From NCBI GenBank assembly GCA_965215055.1, contig OZ244046.1, forward strand, positions 1,178,001 through 1,242,000: a stretch of DNA of 64,000 nt. Reading direction: 5' to 3'. The position numbers and the translations under genes were made by a program. Positions 37,400-47,723 of the stretch are shown here, in pieces (the stretch's first letter is position 1; each line of letters opens with the position of its first letter). This stretch comes from G965215055 sp965215055 (GTDB taxonomy: Bacteria; Pseudomonadota; Gammaproteobacteria; UBA4575). Under the pieces are notes generated by a model. The model had not been told where the DNA came from. It made no database searches and worked only from the letters and a program-made list of their open reading frames with translations.

Positions 37400-38195
37400 A
37401 ACGATTTCCATTACTAATCAAAAGGGTGGCGTAGGGAAAACCACCACGGCAGTCAATTTGGCTGCCTCCATGTTTGCAACTAAACGAAATGTACTGTTGA
37501 TTGATCTGGACCCACAAGGCAATGCTACTATGGGTTCCGGTGTGGATAAGCGACGTGTGAAAAACACCACGGCACACGTGTTGCTTAACGAATTGCCTGC
37601 CAGCGAATGTATCATATACGGTAGCAAAGGCGGTTATGACCTGATGCCCGGAAATGATCAACTGACTATCGCCGAAGTAGGACTGTTGGAACACGAGCAG
37701 CGAGAATTTAGATTGCGTGATGCACTGCGAGAAGTTGGCGAACAATATGATTATATTTTTATCGACAGCCCACCTTCACTGAATATGCTCGCTGTAAACG
37801 GCCTGGTCGCTGCAAATAGTGTCATCATTCCGACCCAATGCGAGTATTATGCGTTGGAGGGACTGTCTGCACTTGTACGTGCTATCGAACGTATCCGCGT
37901 GACAGCCAATCCAGGATTAAAAATTGAAGGGTTGCTTCGCACTATGTTTGACCCGCGCAATAATCTGGCGAAAGACGTTTCTGTGCAACTGGCTTCACAT
38001 TTTGGGAACGATGTCTACCGTACTATCATCCCTCGCAATGTTACTCTAGCCGAAGCACCGAGCCATGGATTACCAGTGTTACTATATGACAAGCGCTCGC
38101 GCGGTGCCTTGGCTTATTTGGCAATGGCTGGAGAGATGCTGCGCCGTGACGAGGAGCGGCAAGCAAGTGCTACATCGCATGCGGACGATAACTAA
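37392..38195 (+). CDS. parA: Chromosome partition ATPase ParA
   Basis: A 267-residue Walker-type ATPase (ITNQKGGVGKTTTAVNLAA, VLLIDLDPQGNATMG, IDSPPSLNMLAVNGL) that moves ParB-parS complexes along the nucleoid. I chose the GTG at 37392, giving the usual start (MAKTISITNQ); a TTG at 37377 is an alternative. The parB gene follows after 21 bases. A matching parS site lies at 27958-27973. Confidence 0.95.
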   Translation: MAKTISITNQKGGVGKTTTAVNLAASMFATKRNVLLIDLDPQGNATMGSGVDKRRVKNTTAHVLLNELPASECIIYGSKGGYDLMPGNDQLTIAEVGLLEHEQREFRLRDALREVGEQYDYIFIDSPPSLNMLAVNGLVAANSVIIPTQCEYYALEGLSALVRAIERIRVTANPGLKIEGLLRTMFDPRNNLAKDVSVQLASHFGNDVYRTIIPRNVTLAEAPSHGLPVLLYDKRSRGALAYLAMAGEMLRRDEERQASATSHADDN

Positions 38196-38216
38196 TACCG
38201 GCAACTTGGAGTAATC

Positions 38217-39074
38217 ATGCTAAGCAAAAAACGTGGATTAGGGGCACTGGGCGTTGATATGCTGCTAAGTGCGGCAGACACGTCAACCACTGACAGTGGT
38301 ACCGAAGAATCTTTACGCCACCTGCCAATTGAAATGATTCATCAAAGCCCCTATCAGCCCAGGCAAACGATGGAGCCTGGGGCACTTGAGGCATTAGCAA
38401 ATTCGATACGACAGCGGGGGGTAGTGCAACCGATTGTGGTGCGCGAGGTGAATGGCGATTATCAACTGATTGCCGGAGAACGCCGCTGGCGCGCAGCGCA
38501 ACAGGCAGGCCTGCAGGAAATTCCGGCAATCATTAAAGGCGCCAGTGACCGAGAAGCGGCAGCAATCGCCTTGATCGAAAATTTGCAACGCGAAGATTTA
38601 AGCCCGCTTGAAGAGGCACAGGCATTTGCCAATCTTGTCGAAAGGTTTGATTTGACTCATCAGGAGGTTGGTGACGTGGTGGGCCGCTCGCGGACAGCAG
38701 TGAGCAACAGTTTGCGGCTGTTGGACTTGGCAAATCCGGTTAAAGAAATGCTACACCAGGGAGAGCTCGAGATGGGCCATGCGCGCGCGTTGCTGGCTCT
38801 ACAGGAAGCAGAACAGATTAATAGCGCACGACTCATAGTACGGAAAAAACTCTCAGTGCGTGCTGCAGAAGCGTTAGTTAAAAAGGTACAACGAAAAGCT
38901 GGAGAAAATAGGCACTCTAAACCAGATGCTGATCTTGTTCGCCTGCAACAACAACTTTCAGACCATCTCGGTGCAGCTGTAACAATCCTGCATCGTAAAA
39001 ATGGTGGTGGGCGAATGCAAATTAGTTACGCCAGCCTTGATGAATTTGAAGGAATTATCGAGAAATTGTTGTGA
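38217..39074 (+). CDS. parB: Chromosome partition CTPase ParB
   Basis: A 285-residue ParB/Spo0J protein. The N-terminal CTP-binding fold contains SPYQPRQTM and GERRWRAAQQAG; the central helix-turn-helix has RSRTAVSNSLRLLDL, and a C-terminal dimerisation segment follows. It binds parS, clamps on DNA and spreads. It is 21 bases after parA; a good match to its site lies between dnaN and gyrB. Confidence 0.96.
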   Translation: MLSKKRGLGALGVDMLLSAADTSTTDSGTEESLRHLPIEMIHQSPYQPRQTMEPGALEALANSIRQRGVVQPIVVREVNGDYQLIAGERRWRAAQQAGLQEIPAIIKGASDREAAAIALIENLQREDLSPLEEAQAFANLVERFDLTHQEVGDVVGRSRTAVSNSLRLLDLANPVKEMLHQGELEMGHARALLALQEAEQINSARLIVRKKLSVRAAEALVKKVQRKAGENRHSKPDADLVRLQQQLSDHLGAAVTILHRKNGGGRMQISYASLDEFEGIIEKLL

Positions 39075-39127
39075 TGAGGCGAAGTAGCTTTTTCAATTGA
39101 GGCAGGAATGTGTTTCATTTTATCCTG

Positions 39128-39156
39128 TTGAGGTTTTGCGATTCAGATTTTATACT
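39128..39156 (+). promoter_or_regulatory. Likely promoter for the ATP synthase operon
   Basis: TTGAGG at 39128-39133 and TATACT at 39151-39156 are separated by 17 bases, 24 bases upstream of the atpI start. The -35 is four of six and the -10 five of six relative to consensus. It sits in the 106-base gap between parB and atpI. Confidence 0.55.
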
Positions 39157-39180
39157 GCGTGCTTTTTGAAAAGATGGTGA

Positions 39181-39612
39181 GTGAAAGCCGACGGAATTTT
39201 TAGCAAGCGGGCGCGCAAACTGACAACACCGTTGCAAATAAAACGCATACTCGCCGCGCAATGGTTGGTAACCTTTTGCATAGTGGGGATTCTATTTGCA
39301 GTAAAGCGTGAATGGGTGCTGTCGGCTTTATTGGGCGGCCTTATTTACACATTACCAAACGTATATTTCGCGCGTCGATTATTTACCGGGCATAGAACTG
39401 CACAACCGTATAGACTGCTACGAACTGTCTATATAGCGGAATTCATAAAAATAGTATTAGCTGGCATATTATTTGCGATTACTCTGATAAATTATAAGGA
39501 AGTTCACCTCTTGACGCTGTTTATCACATTCTTCTTTGTGCAATCCTGTATGTGGTTTGTGCCGTTGATTACGTCTATGTTCGACAACCGAGCAATCAAA
39601 CCTATTCTCTGA
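39181..39612 (+). CDS. atpI: ATP synthase subunit I (assembly factor)
   Basis: A 143-residue membrane protein with about four hydrophobic helices (AAQWLVTFCIVGILFA, ALLGGLIYTLPNVYFARRLF), the AtpI pattern. AtpI aids c-ring assembly and Mg or Ca handling; it is the most variable atp gene and not part of the finished enzyme. It begins with GTG and is followed after three bases by atpB. Confidence 0.85.
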   Translation: MKADGIFSKRARKLTTPLQIKRILAAQWLVTFCIVGILFAVKREWVLSALLGGLIYTLPNVYFARRLFTGHRTAQPYRLLRTVYIAEFIKIVLAGILFAITLINYKEVHLLTLFITFFFVQSCMWFVPLITSMFDNRAIKPIL

Positions 39613-39615
39613 AAC

Positions 39616-40482
39616 ATGGCAGACAAGACAATCACTCCATCGGAATATATTCAGCACCACCTGACCAACTGGACTTTTGGTAGACATGCTGATGGCCATT
39701 GGGGAGTTGCGCACAATGCGGAAGAGGCTGCGGAAATGGGATTTTGGGCCATACATATTGATAGCATGCTCTGGTCGCTTGCGCTGGGAGCGATCTTTTT
39801 GTTTATCTTTCGTCGAGCGGCGAAGAGCATGACTGCTGAAACTCCATCTGGATTACAAAATTTTGTCGAGTGGATCATTGATTTTGTTAATGAAAACGTA
39901 CGCGGCTCTTTTAGTGCAAAGAATAACTTAGTTGCTCCACTTTCCTTGACGATTTTCATCTGGGTATTTCTGATGAATGTGATGGACCTTGTGCCGGTGG
40001 ATTGGTTGCCGCATTTGGCTGGCATCATTGGCCAAGTTGTGTTTGCGGTGGACCCCCACCATGTATACTTTAAAGTTGTGCCGACCACGGACCCGAATAT
40101 AACTTTCGGCATGGCACTTGCCGTATTTGCCTTGATGCTTTACTACAGCGTTAAAGTCAAAGGCATCGGCGGTTTTTTTGGCGAGTTGGCATTGCAACCG
40201 TTCGGCAAATGGGGTTTGCCTGCAAACCTTTTGCTGGAAGGTATTTCATTGATTTCAAAACCCATATCACTGGCGTTGCGTCTGTTTGGTAACCTATACG
40301 CTGGCGAGATGATTTTTATCTTGATCGCGTTGCTTTACAGCGGCGGCATTGTCTGGGGAGCGTTGGGAGGGTTATTGCAGCTTGGTTGGGCGATTTTTCA
40401 CATACTGATTATCCTTCTGCAAGCCTTTATTTTTATGGTGTTGACCATCGTCTATCTTGATATGGCGCACCAGCATCACTAA
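39616..40482 (+). CDS. atpB: ATP synthase F0 subunit a
   Basis: A 288-residue membrane protein that forms the proton half-channels. The essential arginine lies in SLALRLFGNLYAGEMIF, and LVPVDWLPHLAG and PFGKWGLPANLLLEGISL are typical of the proteobacterial subunit. Multiple hydrophobic helices. It is next to atpE, separated by 47 bases. Confidence 0.96.
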   Translation: MADKTITPSEYIQHHLTNWTFGRHADGHWGVAHNAEEAAEMGFWAIHIDSMLWSLALGAIFLFIFRRAAKSMTAETPSGLQNFVEWIIDFVNENVRGSFSAKNNLVAPLSLTIFIWVFLMNVMDLVPVDWLPHLAGIIGQVVFAVDPHHVYFKVVPTTDPNITFGMALAVFALMLYYSVKVKGIGGFFGELALQPFGKWGLPANLLLEGISLISKPISLALRLFGNLYAGEMIFILIALLYSGGIVWGALGGLLQLGWAIFHILIILLQAFIFMVLTIVYLDMAHQHH

Positions 40483-40529
40483 CAGTCAGCTGATATTTAT
40501 TTCATGCAATATGTAAACAGGAGAATAAA

Positions 40530-40778
40530 ATGGAGATACCAGTAGCATTACTCTACATTGCCGGCGCACTTATGCTTGGCATCGGTGCGGCAGGCGCAGC
40601 CGTAGGCATAGGCGTTCTTGGCGGCCGCTTTCTTGAAGGTGCTGCTCGACAACCTGAACTCATTCCCATGTTGAGGACACAATTCTTTATTGTCATGGGT
40701 CTGGTAGACGCGCTTCCGGTTATCGCGATTGCAATTGGTCTGTACGTATTGTTTGCAGTAGTCGGCGGTGCAGGCTAA
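40530..40778 (+). CDS. atpE: ATP synthase F0 subunit c
   Basis: An 82-residue hairpin of two helices; the proton-carrying aspartate is D60 in MGLVDALPVI. The loop RFLEGAARQPEL contacts the gamma-epsilon stalk. The residues around the carboxylate are those of a proton-type, not sodium-type, c subunit. AGGAG lies about six bases before the ATG. Confidence 0.97.
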   Translation: MEIPVALLYIAGALMLGIGAAGAAVGIGVLGGRFLEGAARQPELIPMLRTQFFIVMGLVDALPVIAIAIGLYVLFAVVGGAG

Positions 40779-40816
40779 AGCGCACCTGCTGTATCAAAAA
40801 CGGGTAAATTTAAAGC

Positions 40817-41287
40817 ATGAATATTAACATTACTCTACTTGGTCAAACGCTTGCTTTTATTGTCTTTGTGGCTTTTTGCATGAAATTTGTATGGCCGCCT
40901 ATCATGGCTGCGCTGGACGAACGCAAAAAGAAAATAGCTGATGGACTTGCACAGGCCGAGCGCGGCTTCAAGCAACAGGAACTGGCACAACAAAATGCCG
41001 AAAAGAAGTTGTCGGAAGCCAAACGACAAGCAACTGACATACTGAATCAGGCGCAAAAACGTGCTAATGCAATCATTGCAGAAGCCAAATCTGATGCGGT
41101 AGAAGAAGGTGACCGAATTAAAGAAGCGGCACATAACGAGGTGGAGAAAGAAGTAAACCGCGCCAAAGAACAATTGCGCGTTCAAGTTTCATCCATTGCA
41201 GTTGCAGGTGCTGAACGCATCTTGAGAAAAGAGATCGATGCAAGTTCGCACCAGGATATGTTGGATGAATTAGCCGCACAAATCTGA
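40817..41287 (+). CDS. atpF: ATP synthase F0 subunit b
   Basis: A 156-residue peripheral-stalk protein: one N-terminal helix (ITLLGQTLAFIVFVAFCMKF) followed by a long charged coiled-coil to the C-terminus. A single b gene, so the stalk is a homodimer as in E. coli, not b/b'. Confidence 0.96.
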   Translation: MNINITLLGQTLAFIVFVAFCMKFVWPPIMAALDERKKKIADGLAQAERGFKQQELAQQNAEKKLSEAKRQATDILNQAQKRANAIIAEAKSDAVEEGDRIKEAAHNEVEKEVNRAKEQLRVQVSSIAVAGAERILRKEIDASSHQDMLDELAAQI

Positions 41288-41295
41288 TTACATAC

Positions 41296-41832
41296 ATGTC
41301 AGCACTCACTACAACAGCCAGACCCTACGCGCGTGCGGCGTTTGCCACTGCGAGTGCAAGTGGCGAACAGCAAGAGTGGAGCACAATGCTGGCGTTTATG
41401 ACCGCCGTTGCACGTGATCCAGCCATGCATGCCCTGTTGGATAGCCCTGGTCTTTCCCGACGACAAGCGGCTGACATCTTTATCTCCGTTTGCAAAGAGC
41501 AAATTAATGAGCGTGGCAAAAATTTTATAAAACTGTTGGCTCAGAATGATCGCATTACCCTGCTACCGGAAATTACGGCACTGTATGAGCGTTATCGCGC
41601 GGATGCACAGGGCAGCATGGATGCGGAAGTCGTTTCTGCAAGCGGCATAGATGAGTTGCAATTGGCAAACATTGCCGCATCTTTGCAACGACGTCTAGGC
41701 AAGAAAATAAGGCTCAACTCGCACGTTGATGAAACGCTTATGGGCGGTGCAGTTATACGAGCAGGCGATTTGGTTATTGATGGCTCTGTTCGAGGGCGAC
41801 TCAACACACTTGCTGCCGTGCTGGCAAATTGA
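41296..41832 (+). CDS. atpH: ATP synthase F1 subunit delta
   Basis: A 178-residue subunit linking the b stalk to the alpha-beta crown. N-terminal TTARPYARAAF and the C-terminal GGAVIRAGDLVIDGSVRGRL are family signatures. Standard length, eight bases after atpF. Confidence 0.95.
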   Translation: MSALTTTARPYARAAFATASASGEQQEWSTMLAFMTAVARDPAMHALLDSPGLSRRQAADIFISVCKEQINERGKNFIKLLAQNDRITLLPEITALYERYRADAQGSMDAEVVSASGIDELQLANIAASLQRRLGKKIRLNSHVDETLMGGAVIRAGDLVIDGSVRGRLNTLAAVLAN

Positions 41833-41868
41833 GTTATTAGGTTATGGGCAAAGTAAGAGGAATTGAAA

Positions 41869-43410
<1,542 letters not shown>

Positions 43411-43419
43411 TCACGAATA

Positions 43420-44283
43420 ATGGCTGGTGAAAAAGAAATACGCACGCAAATCGCGAGCATCAAAAATACCCAGAAGATTACCAAGGCAATGGAAATGGTA
43501 GCGGCAAGCAAAATGCGCAAGGCACAGGAGCGCATGAGCGCTACGCGCCCCTATTCGCAAAAGATGCTCAACGTAATCGGCCACCTTGCATATGCCCATG
43601 CCGAGTACAGTCACCCGTTTTTAATTGAACGCGCAGATATCAAGCGCGTCGGCTTTATCATAGTTTCCACGGATAGGGGGCTGTGTGGCGGGTTAAATAT
43701 CAATTTGTTCAAAACCGCATTGAATGCCATGCAGGAGTGGCAGCAACGAAATGCAGCAATTGATCTTTGTCTGATAGGTGCCAAGGGCACCCAGTTTTTT
43801 AAGAAGTTTTCCGCCAATATTGTCTCTCAAGTCTCGCATTTGGGAGACGCTATCCACATAAGTAAATTGATCGGTACAGTTAAAACGATGTTGGATGCTT
43901 ATACTGAGGGAAATATTGACCGATTATTCCTGGTCGATAATGAATTTGTAAATACCATGACGCAAAAGCCGAAAATAATAACGCTGTTGCCGTTGGAGCC
44001 GGAAGATACCCAGGAACTGAAACATCATTGGGATTACATTTACGAACCTGATGCAAAGGCTGTTCTGGACGGACTGTTGACCCGTTATATCGAGTCTATC
44101 GTGTACCAGAGCGTGGTTGAAAATGTAGCGTGCGAAATGGCCGCGAGGATGATCGCCATGAAAAGCGCTTCGGACAATGCTGGTGAGCTTATTTCTGAAT
44201 TGCAGCTTGTCTATAACAAGGCGCGTCAGGCAGCCATCACACAGGAAATTTCCGAGATTGTTGGTGGCGCGGCGGCCGTTTGA
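43420..44283 (+). CDS. atpG: ATP synthase F1 subunit gamma
   Basis: A 287-residue central rotor. N-terminal EIRTQIASIKNTQKITKAME and the C-terminal LVYNKARQAAITQEISEIVGGAAA are the gamma signatures; STDRGLCGGLN is the conserved mid segment. Standard length. Confidence 0.97.
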   Translation: MAGEKEIRTQIASIKNTQKITKAMEMVAASKMRKAQERMSATRPYSQKMLNVIGHLAYAHAEYSHPFLIERADIKRVGFIIVSTDRGLCGGLNINLFKTALNAMQEWQQRNAAIDLCLIGAKGTQFFKKFSANIVSQVSHLGDAIHISKLIGTVKTMLDAYTEGNIDRLFLVDNEFVNTMTQKPKIITLLPLEPEDTQELKHHWDYIYEPDAKAVLDGLLTRYIESIVYQSVVENVACEMAARMIAMKSASDNAGELISELQLVYNKARQAAITQEISEIVGGAAAV

Positions 44284-44323
44284 ATAATGACTGAAACTTA
44301 TATTGTCAAATGGGGAAAACAAA

Positions 44324-45700
44324 ATGAGCGCGGGTCAAATCGTTGAAATCATAGGTGCAGTGGTTGATGTCGAGTTTGCACGAGAGGACGTGCCCAATGT
44401 GTACGATGCCTTGGTCGTGGATGACAACAACCTCACCCTGGAAGTGCAGCAGCAGCTTGGTGACGGCGTCGTTCGCACTATTGCCATGGGTGCTTCGGAC
44501 GGCTTGCGTAGAGGGCTTGGCGTTACCGATACGAAAGCACCGATTTCCGTGCCTGTCGGGCCGAAAACGCTGGGTCGCGTGATGAACGTACTGGGCGAAC
44601 CCGTCGATAATGCCGGTGATGTAGGTGCAGAAGAAAAGATGCCTATACACCGTGCGCCGCCCACCTTCGAAGAGCAAGCCGGTGGCAACGAATTGTTGGA
44701 AACCGGTATCAAGGTAATCGATTTGCTGTGTCCATTTGCCAAAGGCGGCAAGATAGGACTGTTTGGCGGTGCCGGTTGCGGTAAAACCGTCTGCATGATG
44801 GAGCTTATCAATAATATCGCCAAGAAACATTCGGGGCTTTCGGTATTTGCCGGTGTCGGCGAACGTACTCGGGAGGGGAATGACTTCTATTACGAAATGA
44901 AAGAAGCCGGCGTGCTGGATAAAGTTGCAATGGTATACGGACAAATGAATGAGCCGCCCGGCAATCGTTTACGCGTTGGACTTACCGGTCTGACAATGGC
45001 CGAATATTTTCGTGACGAAGGCCGTGACGTATTGATGTTTATCGATAACATCTATCGTTATACGCTGGCGGGCACCGAAGTGTCCGCGTTACTGGGGCGC
45101 ATGCCTTCCGCAGTGGGATACCAGCCTACGCTTGCAGAAGAGATGGGTGCGTTGCAGGAACGTATTACTTCAACTAGCGCGGGGTCGATCACCTCTATTC
45201 AGGCGGTGTACGTTCCGGCAGATGACCTGACCGATCCATCGCCGGCAACGACCTTTGCACACCTGGATGCAACCGTTGTGTTATCGCGCCAAGTTGCCGA
45301 ACTGGGGATTTATCCTGCCGTGGACCCGCTGGACTCGACCAGCCGCCAGCTTGATCCGCTAATCATCGGGCAAGAACATTACGACACGGCGCGCGCGGTG
45401 CAAAACACACTGCAGCGCTACAAGGAACTTAAAGATATTATCGCCATTCTTGGCATGGACGAGTTGTCTGAAGAAGATAAACAAGTAGTGGCGCGCGCCC
45501 GCAAGATACAGCGCTTTCTATCACAGCCTTTCTCCGTTGCAGAAGTGTTTACTGGCACGCCGGGCAAAATTGTTTCGTTGCAGGATACGATTTCCGGTTT
45601 TAGGGCAATTGTTGACGGCGAACATGACGACTTGCCTGAACAGGCCTTTTACATGCAAGGCGGTATTGAAGACGTAGTTCAAAAGGCGCAACAGCTATAG
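44324..45700 (+). CDS. atpD: ATP synthase F1 subunit beta
   Basis: A 458-residue catalytic subunit. Contains ATP-binding P-loop GGAGCGKT near residue 149 (usually GGAGVGKT), the GERTREGNDFY catalytic-glutamate region and DNIYRYTLAGTEVSALLGRM (20 residues), plus the DELSEEDK segment (human DELSEEDK). I chose the ATG at 44324 for its usual N-terminus MSAGQIVEIIGAVVDV; an in-frame upstream start at 44303 would add seven residues. Confidence 0.97.
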   Translation: MSAGQIVEIIGAVVDVEFAREDVPNVYDALVVDDNNLTLEVQQQLGDGVVRTIAMGASDGLRRGLGVTDTKAPISVPVGPKTLGRVMNVLGEPVDNAGDVGAEEKMPIHRAPPTFEEQAGGNELLETGIKVIDLLCPFAKGGKIGLFGGAGCGKTVCMMELINNIAKKHSGLSVFAGVGERTREGNDFYYEMKEAGVLDKVAMVYGQMNEPPGNRLRVGLTGLTMAEYFRDEGRDVLMFIDNIYRYTLAGTEVSALLGRMPSAVGYQPTLAEEMGALQERITSTSAGSITSIQAVYVPADDLTDPSPATTFAHLDATVVLSRQVAELGIYPAVDPLDSTSRQLDPLIIGQEHYDTARAVQNTLQRYKELKDIIAILGMDELSEEDKQVVARARKIQRFLSQPFSVAEVFTGTPGKIVSLQDTISGFRAIVDGEHDDLPEQAFYMQGGIEDVVQKAQQL

Positions 45701-45709
45701 GCGAATCGT

Positions 45710-46132
45710 ATGGCAATGACAATGCATTTGGACGTGGTAAGCGCGGAAAAGGAACTTTTTTCCGGCACCGTCTTGGCGGTATTTGCCCCAGCCGTAATGG
45801 GAGACGTGGGTATCTACCCGCGCCATGCGCCTCTGGTTACTTCCTTGCGACCAGGGGAGTTGAAAATCGAGATTGAAGGACAGGAAGATCAGTATCTCTA
45901 TGTATCGGGTGGTATCTTGGAGGTACAGCCGCACGTGGTTACCGTGCTTTCGGATACGGCCATTCGTGCCGAGGACCTTGACGAGGCCGAGGCAATGCAA
46001 GCCAAACAGCGGGCGGAGGACGTGCTGAAAGATCAAAAGAGCGATTTTGATGCTGCCAAGGCAAGAGCAGAGCTTGCTCGAGCAGCCGAGCAACTGCGCA
46101 TGATCAAGAGAATGCGCGAACTGCGTAAGTAA
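45710..46132 (+). CDS. atpC: ATP synthase F1 subunit epsilon
   Basis: A 140-residue subunit with the N-terminal beta-sandwich (MHLDVVSAEKELFSG, GDVGIYPRHAPL, VSGGILEVQP) and a C-terminal helical hairpin that can inhibit ATP hydrolysis. Last gene of the atp operon, nine bases after atpD. Confidence 0.95.
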   Translation: MAMTMHLDVVSAEKELFSGTVLAVFAPAVMGDVGIYPRHAPLVTSLRPGELKIEIEGQEDQYLYVSGGILEVQPHVVTVLSDTAIRAEDLDEAEAMQAKQRAEDVLKDQKSDFDAAKARAELARAAEQLRMIKRMRELRK

Positions 46133-46349
46133 GCACCCGGGCCAACGAACGGCGCTTTACCTTCACCTTTCTTTCCCATTCGGCAACCGCGAGAACGCGG
46201 CAGTATGCACGGGCGAAGATAATACCAAAAGGCGGGAAAGGCATTCACGATAAGATATTTGCAAACCGTCTCCATCGCGGGGTTTGTTATACTTCGAGTT
46301 GCTTACGTCAATCTCTACACACACCCACGTAAACGCTGGAGTAGACTGC

Positions 46350-47717
46350 ATGAGCCTGCACGTTATTATTCTTGCTGCCGGACAGGGCCAACGCATGCAC
46401 AGTGATTTGCCCAAGGTTTTGCATGAAGTAGCCGGTAAACCGATGCTGGAGCATGTAATAGGGTGTGCGCAAGAGTTATCCCCACAGGCAATCCACGTAG
46501 TGGTTGGCCATGGTGGTGATCAGGTCAGATCAGTCATTGGCGATACGACAATAAACTGGTGTCTTCAAGACAGGCAACTGGGCACGGGACACGCAGTGCA
46601 ACAGGCACTAACCAGTTTGCCGGATGATTCAGATGTTTTAATTTTGTATGGTGACGTACCGCTGTTGACACCCGCGACGCTACAGGCACTCGTCGAGCAG
46701 TTGCCCCGACGTGACCTCGTACTGCTATCCGCATTGTTGACCAACCCCACCGGTTACGGTCGCATCATGCGTGACGCGCAAAACAAAGTGCAAGGTATCG
46801 TTGAACAGGGAGACGCAGATGATGACGTTCTTGCCATTCGTGAAATCAACACGGGAATTCTTGCGACTCGTACGAATTTACTACGGGAATGGCTTGCATG
46901 TATTGGTAATGACAACGTGCAACAGGAGTATTACTTGACGGATTGCGTTAAATTGGCCGTACAGGGACGGCACAAAGTGGAAGTGCTAGTCTGCGATGAT
47001 TGCGATGAAATACGGGGGGTTAACGACAAGGCCCAACTTGCACGGATGGAACGGATTTATCAGCGCCGTATGGCAGAGAAATTAATGGGCGAAGGTGCGA
47101 CACTGATGGATCCGAGTCGCATTGACGTGCGTGGAGAGCTTGATATCGGCAGAGACGTGGAAATCGACGTGAACACGGTATTCGCGGGAATCAATCATCT
47201 CGGCGACCGGGTTAGAGTCGGTGCCAATACCATCGTCATAAACAGCACGATCAAAGAAGGCACCTGCATCCATGAAAATTGCCATGTCGAGAACGCTGTT
47301 ATCGGGCACAACTGTGAGATAGGCCCGTTTGCGCGCATACGCCCGGATACAAGGCTTGCTGAAGAGGTCAAAATTGGCAATTTTGTCGAGATCAAAAAAT
47401 CGAACGTTGCAACCAGGACCAAAATTAACCATCTAAGCTATATCGGTGACAGTGATTTAGGCGCAGATGTAAACATCGGTGCTGGAACGATTACCTGTAA
47501 TTACGACGGTGCGAATAAACACAGTACCATCATCGGCGACAATGTATTTGTTGGCTCTGATACGCAATTCATAGCGCCCGTCACTATCGGTGCCGGAGCT
47601 ACCATCGGTGCCGGATCAACGATCACCAAAGATGCACCGGAAGAAAAACTCACGCTCACGCGCAACAAGCAGGTCACGATAGATCATTGGCAACGTCCTG
47701 AAAAAATAAATAAATAA
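46350..47717 (+). CDS. glmU: Bifunctional GlmU: GlcN-1-P acetyltransferase / UDP-GlcNAc pyrophosphorylase
   Basis: A 455-residue enzyme giving UDP-GlcNAc. The N-terminal uridylyltransferase domain has VIILAAGQGQRMHSDLPKVL; the C-terminal left-handed beta helix has hexapeptide repeats (VNIGAGTITCNYDGANK, FVGSDTQFIAPVTIGAG). The ATG at 46350 has GGAG eight bases upstream; a start at 46284 would add 22 unrelated residues. glmS follows after six bases. Confidence 0.97.
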   Translation: MSLHVIILAAGQGQRMHSDLPKVLHEVAGKPMLEHVIGCAQELSPQAIHVVVGHGGDQVRSVIGDTTINWCLQDRQLGTGHAVQQALTSLPDDSDVLILYGDVPLLTPATLQALVEQLPRRDLVLLSALLTNPTGYGRIMRDAQNKVQGIVEQGDADDDVLAIREINTGILATRTNLLREWLACIGNDNVQQEYYLTDCVKLAVQGRHKVEVLVCDDCDEIRGVNDKAQLARMERIYQRRMAEKLMGEGATLMDPSRIDVRGELDIGRDVEIDVNTVFAGINHLGDRVRVGANTIVINSTIKEGTCIHENCHVENAVIGHNCEIGPFARIRPDTRLAEEVKIGNFVEIKKSNVATRTKINHLSYIGDSDLGADVNIGAGTITCNYDGANKHSTIIGDNVFVGSDTQFIAPVTIGAGATIGAGSTITKDAPEEKLTLTRNKQVTIDHWQRPEKINK

Positions 47718-47723
47718 ACGCTC

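Noticed and set aside
37541..37549. Perfect DnaA-box-like TGTGGATAA
   Set aside because: It lies inside the parA coding sequence as a single site; not evidence of an origin.
46187..46200. Hairpin CCGCG-AGAA-CGCGG downstream of atpC
   Set aside because: Five-base stem with no following T run, so not a convincing terminator.
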